This document shows positions 23,887 to 32,456 of a DNA stretch of 37,553 bases, piece after piece; the first letter of the stretch is position 1, and the number at the start of each line of letters is the position of its first letter. Location of the stretch: positions 1-37,553 of the forward strand of contig JANYLM010000054.1 of assembly GCA_025357835.1 (NCBI GenBank), given 5' to 3'. This DNA comes from Gammaproteobacteria bacterium (lineage in GTDB: Bacteria > Pseudomonadota > Gammaproteobacteria > Steroidobacterales > Steroidobacteraceae). A program made the translations under genes and the position numbers. The notes under the pieces were generated by a model. That model was not told the DNA's origin and searched no databases. It saw only the letters and a list, made by a program, of their open reading frames with translations.

Positions 23887-26744
23887 TCTTCGATCTCCGG
23901 CGCCATTCGAATTCCACGCTCGTCCCGGATCAAGCCTTCAAGGTTGAAATCCGCAGCCGCCTCGGCGGGTATCGCGACGCCGACGTCGTGGTGCTTATCG
24001 GCACCCGTCCCGTTTCCCTTCACGACGAAGGCGGGGCCGGCGGGCGAGGGCGCGGGTGCCGACGCAGGGCGAGCGGTGGGCTGCGATTCCGCCGCACCAC
24101 TGGCCCTGAACTTGGTGATCTGCTTCCAGGAACGAACCAAGGCATCGGCGAAAATCAGCACCAAATCGCCCGGCTCGCCCATGCGCAATGCCGCCTCGAT
24201 GGCTTCCTGTTCGTCGGGGATCACCGAGATGGCGCTGTCGGGTATCCCGGCGGCACGCAGGGCCTGCGCTTGGATGCGCGGCACTTCGTCCGGCGCACGA
24301 TCCCGCAAATTATCGTCACGGCGACAGATGTAATAGTCAAAGCGACCGGCAACGGCCTTGGCGATGGCCACCAGATCCTCGTCGCGCCGGTCGCCCGGCC
24401 CCGCGAGCACGACGATGCGCCGGCCGGCCACGTCGAGGCGCAGCGCCAGATCGGCCATCGTCCCCACGGCGTGCGCATTGTGTCCGTAGTCGAACAACAC
24501 CTTGAAGGGGTGCTCATTGAACACATTCATGCGACCGGGCGCCTGGTAGAACGTCGAGTCGAAGGTACGCAGCCCTTGGCGGACCGCATCGAGCTTGATG
24601 CCCAGCGAAAACGCCATCGCCGCGGCAAACATGGCGTTCTGCACATTGTGCGTGGCGCGGCCCTCGAGCGTCGCCGGAATCAAGTGGGTCCAGAGCAGCG
24701 GGATATGGCTGCCGTGATCATAGAGAGTGATCATTTGGCCGTTGACGCCGGCCTCGAGAGCGCAGGCTCGGCCGCCCGCGCGAATATGCTCGCGTACCAG
24801 GGTATGCTGCGGGTTCATGGTCACGTAGCAAATGTTCTTGGCTTCCGTGTAGCCCGACATCTTGAGCACGAGAGGATCGTCGGCGTTCAGCACCGCACAG
24901 TCGGTGGCCACCTCCACCACGATGCGCTTCAGTTCGCTCAATTGCTCGAGGGTGTCGATGCCCTTGAGACCTAGATGGTCGGACTGGACGTTCAGCACTG
25001 CACCGACGTTGACCTCTCTGACCCCCATGCCGGCACGCAGCAAGCCGCCCCGCGCCGTCTCGAGGATGGCGATATCGATTTGTGGATCGGCCAATACCAT
25101 GCGCGCCGAGATCGGACCCGTCATATCACCTTGCACGGTGCGTTGGCCATCGACATAGACCCCGTCCGTGGTGGTCAACCCCGGCGTGTAGCCGCCCATC
25201 TTTGTCAGATGCGCGAGCATGCGCGCCGTGGTGGTCTTGCCGTTGGTACCGGTGATGGCTGCAATCGGTACTCGCGAGGCGGTGCCCGGCGGGAACAGCA
25301 TGTCGACCACCGGCGCGGCTACGTCGCGCGGCGTCCCCTCGCTCGGCGCCACATGCATGCGAAATCCGGGTGCGGCGTTTACTTCACAAATGCCGCCGCC
25401 GATGGCGCGGTAGCTTTCGCTGATATTTTTGGAGAGAAAATCCACGCCGCCCACATCCAGGCCGATGGCGCGCACGGCGCGCTCTGCCATCTCGCGGTTG
25501 TCGGGGTGTATGACGTCGGTGACGTCGGTTGCCGTGCCGCCCGTGGACAGGTTCGCAGTAGAACGTAGGTACACCACTTGTCCCGGCTGCGGCACGGAAT
25601 CGGCGTGCAGACCCACGCGCCCCAGCATCTTCTCAGCCTGCGCATCGAGTTCCAGTCGCGTCAGCACTTTTTCGTGCCCCACGCCGCGGCGCGGATCCTT
25701 ATTCACGATCTCGATCAACTGAGCAATCGAATGACCGCCATCGCCGACGACGTGGCCGGGGGTGCGCCGGGTTGCCGCGACCAATACACCGTTGACCACC
25801 AGCAGGCGATGATCGTCGCCCTCCAAGAACGTCTCGACGATCACCGACCTTGAATGCTCGCGCGCCACGAGAAAACCTTGCGCCACTTCCGCGTCCGTCG
25901 TGAGCCGGATCGAGATGCCACGGCCGTGATTGCCGTTGTAAGGCTTGGTCACGACGGGAAAGCCCATGCGCTGTGCAGCGCGAACCGCCTGCTTTTCGTC
26001 TTGAACTAGTTCCTGCTTCGGCACCGGCAGGCCGAGCGTGCCCAAAATCTTGTTGGTCTCTTCCTTGTCGCTGGCCAGCTCGACCGCGATGTGCGACGTG
26101 CGGCTGGTCACCGTCGCCTGGATGCGCTGCTGATACTTGCCGTGGCCCAGTTGCACCAACGACTGATCATTGAGGCGCAGCCACGGGATGCCCAGGTGTT
26201 CGGCTGCGCGTACCAGGGAGGCGGTCGACGGGCCCAGAGCGCGGCGCTGCGCGAACCGAATGAACTCATCACGCGCTTCCTGCCAACTCCAGCCATCGGG
26301 CACGGACCCGGTTGGCCGGATCGCGGTCGGCAGCAGCGAACACAGCAGCCGCAAACCCAGATCGCCTGCCGCGATACCCTCGTCGCGCTGTGCGTATTCG
26401 TAGACGACGGTATAGACGCCGGCCGGACCGGCGCTGCGGGTCTTGCCGAAGGTAACTTCCTCGCCTGCTGTATTCTGCAGCTCGATGGCCACGTGCTCGA
26501 GGACGTGGCCGAGCCAGGTACCTTCCTCTTCGCGCATGCGCCTGAAGAAGCCGCCCGGTTCCTTATAAGAGCAACCGTGTTCGGCTAGGCCGGGGAGGGC
26601 GGCGGCCAGCGCGTCGATGAAGCTCGGCCCCAAGCGGCCGGTGGGCCAGGCCTCCAGGGGGCCCAAGTCTAGTTCGAGGCGGATGACGGGAAAGCGCGCG
26701 TACAGAGACGGGCCAAGATACACAGATCGATCGAGAATACGCAT
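23883..26744 (-). CDS. cphA: Cyanophycin synthetase
   Basis: This 953-residue enzyme builds cyanophycin, a storage polymer with a poly-aspartate backbone and arginine on each side chain, from Asp, Arg and ATP in the cytoplasm. The N domain (1-160) starts MRILDRSVYLGPSLYARFPV. The ATP-grasp (G) domain spans about 215-480, with VVTKPYNGNHGRGIS at 264-278 and GGGICEVNAAPGFRMH at 449-464; it adds Asp to the backbone. The Mur-ligase (M) domain, from about 490, adds Arg: P-loop ITGTNGKTTTARML at 497-510, then ETARGGLLRAG, NVQSDHLGLKGI, NADD and FDYGHNAHAV. Both ATP sites look intact. An Ala/Pro-rich linker and charged tail (about 885-953) follow the M domain. It lies 30 bp after cphB and is coupled to the Mur-ligase paralogue downstream. 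Confidence 0.96.
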   Translation of the reverse strand: MRILDRSVYLGPSLYARFPVIRLELDLGPLEAWPTGRLGPSFIDALAAALPGLAEHGCSYKEPGGFFRRMREEEGTWLGHVLEHVAIELQNTAGEEVTFGKTRSAGPAGVYTVVYEYAQRDEGIAAGDLGLRLLCSLLPTAIRPTGSVPDGWSWQEARDEFIRFAQRRALGPSTASLVRAAEHLGIPWLRLNDQSLVQLGHGKYQQRIQATVTSRTSHIAVELASDKEETNKILGTLGLPVPKQELVQDEKQAVRAAQRMGFPVVTKPYNGNHGRGISIRLTTDAEVAQGFLVAREHSRSVIVETFLEGDDHRLLVVNGVLVAATRRTPGHVVGDGGHSIAQLIEIVNKDPRRGVGHEKVLTRLELDAQAEKMLGRVGLHADSVPQPGQVVYLRSTANLSTGGTATDVTDVIHPDNREMAERAVRAIGLDVGGVDFLSKNISESYRAIGGGICEVNAAPGFRMHVAPSEGTPRDVAAPVVDMLFPPGTASRVPIAAITGTNGKTTTARMLAHLTKMGGYTPGLTTTDGVYVDGQRTVQGDMTGPISARMVLADPQIDIAILETARGGLLRAGMGVREVNVGAVLNVQSDHLGLKGIDTLEQLSELKRIVVEVATDCAVLNADDPLVLKMSGYTEAKNICYVTMNPQHTLVREHIRAGGRACALEAGVNGQMITLYDHGSHIPLLWTHLIPATLEGRATHNVQNAMFAAAMAFSLGIKLDAVRQGLRTFDSTFYQAPGRMNVFNEHPFKVLFDYGHNAHAVGTMADLALRLDVAGRRIVVLAGPGDRRDEDLVAIAKAVAGRFDYYICRRDDNLRDRAPDEVPRIQAQALRAAGIPDSAISVIPDEQEAIEAALRMGEPGDLVLIFADALVRSWKQITKFRASGAAESQPTARPASAPAPSPAGPAFVVKGNGTGADKHHDVGVAIPAEAAADFNLEGLIRDERGIRMAPEIED

Positions 26745-26774
26745 GAGGCGTCGCTCCGCCGCTCTGCGGCTCCA

Positions 26775-27614
26775 TTATTCCTTGGACTGGACGAGCTCCC
26801 CGGGCGCCGCCAATCGTGTATGCAAGTTGAATGTCGCACCTGCGACGAGAATGTGCAACTTCAACCCGAGCATGCAGACCGGCTGACCCTCGCTTACATC
26901 GCTGATGGACGAAAAGCTGGCTTCGGACGCGTCGACGACCGTCACGCCGCCGCTACCCTCGACCTCAATGGTCTCGTCGGGACCGATAAAGGCGGCCGTG
27001 TCTTCGTCGAGGCCGATGCCTATGGAGAACGGGTTGTAGGCCAATGCCGTGATTAGACGTCCCAGGCGGTCACGCTGTCGGAAGTGCTGGTCGATGATGA
27101 AGCGATTGGTGAGCCCCAGGCCCGGCGCCAGCCGCACGCTGCCGGAGATCACCGAGGATCCCTCATCGCCGAACGCTATCATGTGCTCGCTCAGAATACT
27201 GGCGCCCGCGCTGGTGCCGCCGACGGTGACGCCGTGAGCATTGCGCACCCGAATGAGCTTCGCCACCGGCGTCCCGCCGAGCAAGGTGGTGAGCCGCAAT
27301 TGATTCCCGCCGGTGAAGAATATGCCGCTCGCCGCCTCGATCCGCCGTAAACGCCCGGCCTCGTGGCAGTCGCGGCGAGTGTCGAAATCCATGACGGTTA
27401 CTTGTTCGGCGCCTAGGTCTTTGAATAATTTTTCGTAGCGCGGGCCGGTTTCGTGCATGCGGCTCGCGGTGGGAATCACGACGATGTTCGCGCCTGCGCC
27501 GCCCGAGACGCGTACGAAGCGTTGCAGAATGTGACGATCGTTTTCCTTATTTTCGGCGCCGCCGATGGGCACGATCCAACCGCGGGTCTCACCATGGGGA
27601 ATTTTGCTGGGCAT
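26775..27614 (-). CDS. cphB: Cyanophycinase, intracellular
   Basis: This serine peptidase (family S51) of 279 residues cleaves cyanophycin into beta-Asp-Arg dipeptides. GGTSAGAS (132-138) carries the nucleophile Ser135; His177 in IIDQHF and Glu204 in GLDED are the likely partners. GWIVPIGGAENK and GIFFTGGNQLRL are also typical. There is no signal peptide, so it acts on the cell's own polymer, unlike the secreted CphE type. The frame stays open upstream to 28112, but that part overlaps the divergent transporter and does not resemble the family. ATG at 27614, with AGGAGG 13 nt upstream, starts exactly at the family N-terminus. It is first in the operon, so breakdown and synthesis genes are co-transcribed. 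Confidence 0.93.
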   Translation of the reverse strand: MPSKIPHGETRGWIVPIGGAENKENDRHILQRFVRVSGGAGANIVVIPTASRMHETGPRYEKLFKDLGAEQVTVMDFDTRRDCHEAGRLRRIEAASGIFFTGGNQLRLTTLLGGTPVAKLIRVRNAHGVTVGGTSAGASILSEHMIAFGDEGSSVISGSVRLAPGLGLTNRFIIDQHFRQRDRLGRLITALAYNPFSIGIGLDEDTAAFIGPDETIEVEGSGGVTVVDASEASFSSISDVSEGQPVCMLGLKLHILVAGATFNLHTRLAAPGELVQSKE

Positions 27615-28032
27615 TACTTTTGCTGCGCCTCCTAAAGCGCTCGGTTGCAATCGCTGACGACGGTTTTGCACTGCAATGCAGCAGGACAGCGCGGCAGGTC
27701 CCGCAGCGCCGAGGTGAAGTGAGCAAAAACATCGGCGCTGCGAATCAGGAGCATGAATCACGATATTGGGAACAAGGCTGTAGTTTAGCAGGCGAAGCAC
27801 AGCCAAAACTGCGAATTGACGCAGCTTGGGGATACTTGAAATGTCAACTATATTGGAAAGCTTGCGGGCACTGGGGGCTTTACACCAGCCGCGAGAGCCA
27901 AAATATGCGCCTTGCGATGCGCGCACACTTGTTCGCCGCTGCAACGCTGTCGGGCGCTTCCCTGCCGTCCTCAAGAGCGAGTATCCTTTGGCCGCGCCGC
28001 GCAGGCGGGTTACATGCGATGAGTACTCTGTA
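27615..28032. other. 418-bp divergent intergenic region, cphB and NSS transporter
   Basis: This gap separates the minus-strand cyanophycin operon from the plus-strand transporter. Open frames run through it on both strands but have no family-like sequence. It must hold the promoters of both units. TTGACG near 27817 is a possible -35 box, but I could not find a convincing matching -10 box. The shared region would allow coordinated control of polymer turnover and transport. Confidence 0.4.
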
Positions 28033-29394
28033 TTGAACGCCACGCCGAGCCATTGGTCCTCGAATCTTCTCTTCCTCATCATTGCGATCGGCACCGAAGC
28101 CGGCATTGCCAATGTATGGAAATTCAGCTATCTCGCCGGTGCGAACGGCGGCGGCTTGTTCGTGGCCTTGTATTTCATATTTCTGATCGCCATCGCCGTC
28201 CCGGCATTGATGGCCGAAATGCTCATCGGCCGCCACGGCGGCAAGAGCGCCGTGGGCAGCATGAAAGTCTTGGTTGCGCGCGATGGCATAGCGCCCTTTT
28301 GGAAGGTATTTGGGATCATGGCGACCGTCGCCGTGTTCCTCATCCTCAGCTATTACTGCGTTATTTGCGGTTGGATGGTGAACTATTTCGTCTTCGGCCT
28401 GCGGGGCGGATTCAAGGGAATCGACGCTGCGGGTGCCGTCTCAGCGTATCAGCACATGCTGGCCAACCCGGCCGGCATGTTGTTGTATTCAGGAGTGATC
28501 GTCGCAATCACCGCGGTGGTGGTGGGGGGAGGCATCAACAAGGGGATTGAACGAGTCTCGGGTATTTTGACCCCCGTGCGTCTGATCATCCTGGTTTGCC
28601 TGCTGATGTATTCCATCGGTTTTGCGGATATCGGCGCCGCCATGCGCTTTCTGTTCATCGTCGATTGGACCCGTTTGACGGCGGATGTGTTGGTGACGGC
28701 TGCGGGGCAGGCGTTCTTCTCCCTCGGTATCGGCGTCGGTGTCATGCTCACCATGGGCGCGTACATGAAGCCTGAATACTCGATTCCGCGCGCCGTGTTT
28801 ACTGTGGCGATCGCGCAGGGCTTGGTGGCGCTGGTCGCGGGACTGTCGATTTTCCCGCTGGTATTCACCTACGGTCTGGCACCCACTCAAGGTCCCGGCC
28901 TGATCTTCGTCACCTTGCCGGTGGCATTTGGGCGAATGCCGTACGGACAGCTGTTCGGCACCGCCTTGTTCCTGACTCTGTCGTTTGCCGCCATCACCGC
29001 GACCACCGTGATCCTGGAAACCGTGGTGTCGGTGCTGCAGGAATACATAGCCTTATCGCGCCGGCTGCTCGCCTACGGAACCGCGGCGTTGATTTGGCTA
29101 ACGGGCATTTTGACGGTGTTGTCGTTCAACCGCTGGAGCACGGTGTACCCGCTGCGCTTTTTCGGTCTTCAGTCGTCAAAAACCCCGTTCGAACTGCTCG
29201 ATTATTTGACCTCCAATATCATGATGCCCGCCGGCGGTCTCATGGTGGCTTTGATCGCCGGCTGGGCCCTCACGCGAGAAGTCACCTGCAAGGAGCTGGG
29301 CCTGGGGAGCGGCTTGGCTTTCACCCTGTGGCGTGGCCTGGTGCGCTACGTCGTGCCGCTCGCCATCGTCATCATCTTTCTCCATATCCGCTGA
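28033..29394 (+). CDS. Sodium-dependent amino-acid transporter, NSS/SNF family
   Basis: This 453-residue inner-membrane protein of the neurotransmitter:sodium symporter family (LeuT fold) couples sodium entry to uptake of an amino acid or similar amine. The family signature in helix 1, LFLIIAIGTEAGIANVWKFS, then YLAGANGGGLFVALYFIFL, includes the unwound sodium/substrate site (IGTEAGIANVWKF; G-x-x-x-G-x-x-N). About eleven to twelve helices follow, with the AGQAFFSLGIGVGVMLTMGA helix (family F-S-L-G) well conserved. No ATG is available at the proper N-terminus. TTG at 28033 puts the first helix 10 residues in, as usual, but its ribosome-binding site is weak, so the start is uncertain. Its place divergent from cphB/cphA suggests import of Arg, Asp or a related compound; this is inference. 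Confidence 0.88.
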   Translation: MNATPSHWSSNLLFLIIAIGTEAGIANVWKFSYLAGANGGGLFVALYFIFLIAIAVPALMAEMLIGRHGGKSAVGSMKVLVARDGIAPFWKVFGIMATVAVFLILSYYCVICGWMVNYFVFGLRGGFKGIDAAGAVSAYQHMLANPAGMLLYSGVIVAITAVVVGGGINKGIERVSGILTPVRLIILVCLLMYSIGFADIGAAMRFLFIVDWTRLTADVLVTAAGQAFFSLGIGVGVMLTMGAYMKPEYSIPRAVFTVAIAQGLVALVAGLSIFPLVFTYGLAPTQGPGLIFVTLPVAFGRMPYGQLFGTALFLTLSFAAITATTVILETVVSVLQEYIALSRRLLAYGTAALIWLTGILTVLSFNRWSTVYPLRFFGLQSSKTPFELLDYLTSNIMMPAGGLMVALIAGWALTREVTCKELGLGSGLAFTLWRGLVRYVVPLAIVIIFLHIR

Positions 29395-29581
29395 CATATG
29401 TTGCGAAAAGCGTACATTCGTTGCGCCCAAGGCAACGAAGCGGCCTCGCAATGTCATTGCAAGAAGCGTCTCCGGGCCGGAATATCCTAGCCGCTTAGTG
29501 CGGCCTGCGAATCCATGTCGGTTATCTTAATTTCGCAGCACTCGTGCGTGGCTAAAAAACCATTGGAGCAAGGACTTCAGA

Positions 29582-30079
29582 ATGCAGCGCAGTAAATTAT
29601 TTACGGCAATCGTCACTGCCTTCGTCGCGGCGGCAGCCTTGCTGACCCCGCTCTCGAGTCGGGTGGCGCACGCGGCTACACCGGACCCCTTGGTGGCAAT
29701 GTTCCAGTGGTGGAACACCGCCTACACCCAAAAAGACGGCTTCACGGCCGAATCCTTCTCCCATTACTTTACCCCCGATGCCGTCATGCGCATCAACGGC
29801 AAGGATCGCTGCAGCGGGCTCGCAGATCTGGCGCAGCATTTTCGCGATATCCAAGCAGGCACCGAAATGGTGGTCATCGATCTACCCTTCATAGATGAGT
29901 TTACTTCGCCGAACGGCGATCGCATTTTCACGCACCACTTTGTCCGAGCGCGTGAGCACGGGAAGGACAGTCGCGAGCGGGTCATGGGGTATGCCTCCAT
30001 CAAGAACGGCAAGATCTCCCTGATCAACTTCGTCAGCGTGCCCGATCCGCTGCCGGCTCCCGCCGACAAGAAGAATTGA
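29582..30079 (+). CDS. Exported NTF2/SnoaL-like protein
   Basis: This 165-residue protein has a signal peptide (LFTAIVTAFVAAAALLTPLS, then SRVAHA-AT) and an NTF2-like cone fold: MFQWWNTAYTQKDGFTAESF, then SHYFTPDAVMRINGKDRCSG and LADLAQHF, ending in paired strands (HHFVRAREHGK, RVMGYASIKNGKISLINFVS). Members bind small hydrophobic ligands or act as isomerases and hydrolases; no catalytic residues can be assigned. AAGGA lies 8 nt before the ATG. It sits between the NSS transporter and the TonB receptor on the same strand, in the right compartment to handle a compound brought in by the receptor. Confidence 0.8.
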   Translation: MQRSKLFTAIVTAFVAAAALLTPLSSRVAHAATPDPLVAMFQWWNTAYTQKDGFTAESFSHYFTPDAVMRINGKDRCSGLADLAQHFRDIQAGTEMVVIDLPFIDEFTSPNGDRIFTHHFVRAREHGKDSRERVMGYASIKNGKISLINFVSVPDPLPAPADKKN

Positions 30080-30116
30080 ACTAGCGTGGGAAGTAACCAG
30101 TATTGGCTCAACTAGT

Positions 30117-30138
30117 AGCGTCGCCTCTGGGCGGCGCT
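30117..30138 (+). terminator. Hairpin between NTF2-like and TonB receptor genes
   Basis: AGCGTCGCC (30117-30125) and GGCGGCGCT (30130-30138) form a 9-bp stem with one G-U pair and a TCTG loop. It is followed by GATTTG and not a full T run, so it is a partial terminator or attenuator about 35 bp before the receptor start. Confidence 0.4.
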
Positions 30139-30172
30139 GATTTGTCGATTATCTAAGAACTTGGAGACTTTT

Positions 30173-32452
30173 ATGACATTTACCCTCGACTCGAGTCTGC
30201 GTGCTCGAATCAGGCTGATTCTGTGCGGCGCGGCCGCGATTTTTGCGGGCTCCTATGCCGCCGGCGTACACGCCGAAGCAGCCGCCACGGATGCCGCCGC
30301 AGATACTTTGGAAGAGGTCACCGTCACCGCGCAGCGCCGTGTGGAGAATGCCCGCGACGTACCCATCAGTCTGACGGTGTTCAATTCCGCCGCCATCGAG
30401 CAACAGAATTTTCAGGGCGTCGAGAGCTACTTTTCGCAGACTCCGAACGTCAGTTTCACGACCCAAGGTACGCGTGACCGCAAGCAACTGTCGCTGCGCG
30501 GCGTGAGCGACCAACTCTCGGCGGACAACAACATCAAAGAGGGCAGCTTCGGTTTCTACGTCGATGAATTCAACGTGGCGCAGGGTACTTCCAATCCGGA
30601 AATTGTCGATATCGACCGCATCGAAGTCCTGCGCGGTCCGCAGGGTACCTACTTCGGCCGCAATGCCGTCGGCGGCGCCATCAACATCACGACCAAGCAG
30701 CCGACCAATGAGTTCTTCGCCGAAGCCAGCGCACAGTACTCGAGCTTCAATACCGTCGATGCCCATGTCATTTTGAACCTGCCCCTCATCGATAATGTAC
30801 TGGCCGTGCGCATCGTCGGCCGCGATGAGACCAGCGATGGCAATATCAAGAACATCAACTTGATCGGCGGCGGCAACAACAGTAAGTACACCTACGGCAA
30901 GATCATCGTTCGCTACACCCCGAATGATAAACTGACCATCGATACCACCGGTACCGTGTCGAACGAGCATGTCGGTATGCGCAATGGCGTTCCATCGGGT
31001 GTCCTTGCAGATTTCTCCGGCGGCGTGCTCTACAGCGGCCCGCCGTACAACGGCCAGGCGATTCCCGATGGTGTGGGCTTCTATCCGAACAACACGACGA
31101 AAGTGAATTTCAACCGCCCGCAGGACGACGGCACCCGCTTCAACTACGTGAGCAATCGCGTCAAGTGGAACGCGGACGCATTCAGCGTCACGAACGTAGT
31201 GGGGTACATGTACTCCAACGAGTTCGAGGGTGGAGACATCGACGGTTCCAGCCTCGATCTATTCTACGAGCGCGAGTCCATCAAGCGTAGCTCCTTGAGC
31301 GAGGAATTGCGGATTCAATCGATACCGGGTCAGATGATCGATTGGACCGGCGGCCTGTACTATGGCCACGACATCGGCCACACCAACCAGCACACGTTCG
31401 CCGGCGCCGACAATCCATTCCAACTGCCCAACGGCTTTGAAGTGACGTCCTCCCTGTCCGATTCATCCGACGTCAGCTACGCGGTATTCGGCGAAGGCGT
31501 CTGGCATATCGACCCGGCGCTGTCGCTGACCGTGGGCGCTCGCTACACTCACGAAACGGTGTCCAACGACGGTTACGACACCTCCGGCGCGATGATCAAC
31601 AACTACGTCAACGGCGATGCGACTTTTACCAACTTCTCGCCGCGCCTGTCCTTGTTGTATATCGCCTCGGACCAAGTGAACCTGTACGGCACCATTTCAC
31701 GCGGCTTTAAGGCGGGCGGCGTGCAGGCCAAACTCACATCGAACGGCGCCAAGAACAATCAAATCTACAAACCCGAAACATTGACGAACTATGAATTCGG
31801 TGTGAAGAGCGAATCCGCAGACAAGCGCCTACGTTTTGACGCGGACCTGTTCTACATGGATTGGAAGGACATCCAAGCCAACTACTCCGTCGGCGTGCAG
31901 CTCCCCGGCGGCGGGGTAGAATTTGTGTCGGGCATTGCTAACGCCGCCACCGCACACAGCTACGGTTTTGAAGTGGAGACGACGGCGCTGGTGATACCAG
32001 GTCTAACGATGGGTGCGGGCGCCGGCTATAATCGCGCGTACTACGGCGACTATCCGGATGCGGCGAAGGGTGCGGGCGGCTCCCAGTCGCTCTCCGGAGC
32101 TACCCTGCCGAACTCGCCGAAGTGGACCGTACATGCCGACAGCGAGTACACGCATAAATTCTCCGCCGATGTATCCGGCTTCACCCGGCTGGAGTGGTAC
32201 TACAAAGGCAGCATCAGGCCGGACCAGAATGCCGAGTTTCACACCGGTTTCCCGTGGGAGGTTCCTTCTTACAACGTGTGGAACCTGCGCGCAGGCGTTA
32301 CTCGGGATAGCTGGAGCGTCACCGCCTTCGTCGAAAATCTCTTCGCCAAGAAGTACTACACCAATGCCTATGAAAAGGCCTTTGCGACGGGCATGTTCCT
32401 CGAGCCTTCGTATCGCAACGTGGGCGTCAGGCTGACGGTGCGGACCAAGTAG
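30173..32452 (+). CDS. TonB-dependent outer-membrane receptor
   Basis: This 759-residue receptor has a signal peptide (LILCGAAAIFAGSYAAGVHA) and the TonB box LEEVTVTAQRRVENARDVPI. The plug follows, with IVDIDRIEVLRGPQGTYFGR and NAVGGAINITTKQP, the hallmark of receptors in this group. The beta-barrel has RFDADLFYMDWKDIQ and YNVWNLRAGVTRDSWSVTAF and ends SYRNVGVRLTVRTK. The frame can be extended to a TTG at 30161, but ATG 30173 has GGAGAC at good spacing and gives the proper signal peptide. Only 4 bp separate its stop from the double DUF885 gene, so the two are clearly co-transcribed and likely act on the same substrate, perhaps a peptide. A hairpin lies upstream. Confidence 0.92.
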   Translation: MTFTLDSSLRARIRLILCGAAAIFAGSYAAGVHAEAAATDAAADTLEEVTVTAQRRVENARDVPISLTVFNSAAIEQQNFQGVESYFSQTPNVSFTTQGTRDRKQLSLRGVSDQLSADNNIKEGSFGFYVDEFNVAQGTSNPEIVDIDRIEVLRGPQGTYFGRNAVGGAINITTKQPTNEFFAEASAQYSSFNTVDAHVILNLPLIDNVLAVRIVGRDETSDGNIKNINLIGGGNNSKYTYGKIIVRYTPNDKLTIDTTGTVSNEHVGMRNGVPSGVLADFSGGVLYSGPPYNGQAIPDGVGFYPNNTTKVNFNRPQDDGTRFNYVSNRVKWNADAFSVTNVVGYMYSNEFEGGDIDGSSLDLFYERESIKRSSLSEELRIQSIPGQMIDWTGGLYYGHDIGHTNQHTFAGADNPFQLPNGFEVTSSLSDSSDVSYAVFGEGVWHIDPALSLTVGARYTHETVSNDGYDTSGAMINNYVNGDATFTNFSPRLSLLYIASDQVNLYGTISRGFKAGGVQAKLTSNGAKNNQIYKPETLTNYEFGVKSESADKRLRFDADLFYMDWKDIQANYSVGVQLPGGGVEFVSGIANAATAHSYGFEVETTALVIPGLTMGAGAGYNRAYYGDYPDAAKGAGGSQSLSGATLPNSPKWTVHADSEYTHKFSADVSGFTRLEWYYKGSIRPDQNAEFHTGFPWEVPSYNVWNLRAGVTRDSWSVTAFVENLFAKKYYTNAYEKAFATGMFLEPSYRNVGVRLTVRTK

Positions 32453-32456
32453 CCCC

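Noticed and set aside
27615..28112. N-terminal extension of cyanophycinase up to 28112
   Set aside because: The extension overlaps the divergent transporter and has no family similarity; the cyanophycinase N-terminus starts at ATG 27614.
30149..30970. Minus-strand frame of 273 codons at the start of the third TonB receptor gene
   Set aside because: Antisense shadow of a receptor with signal peptide, TonB box and plug; no recognisable domain on the minus strand.
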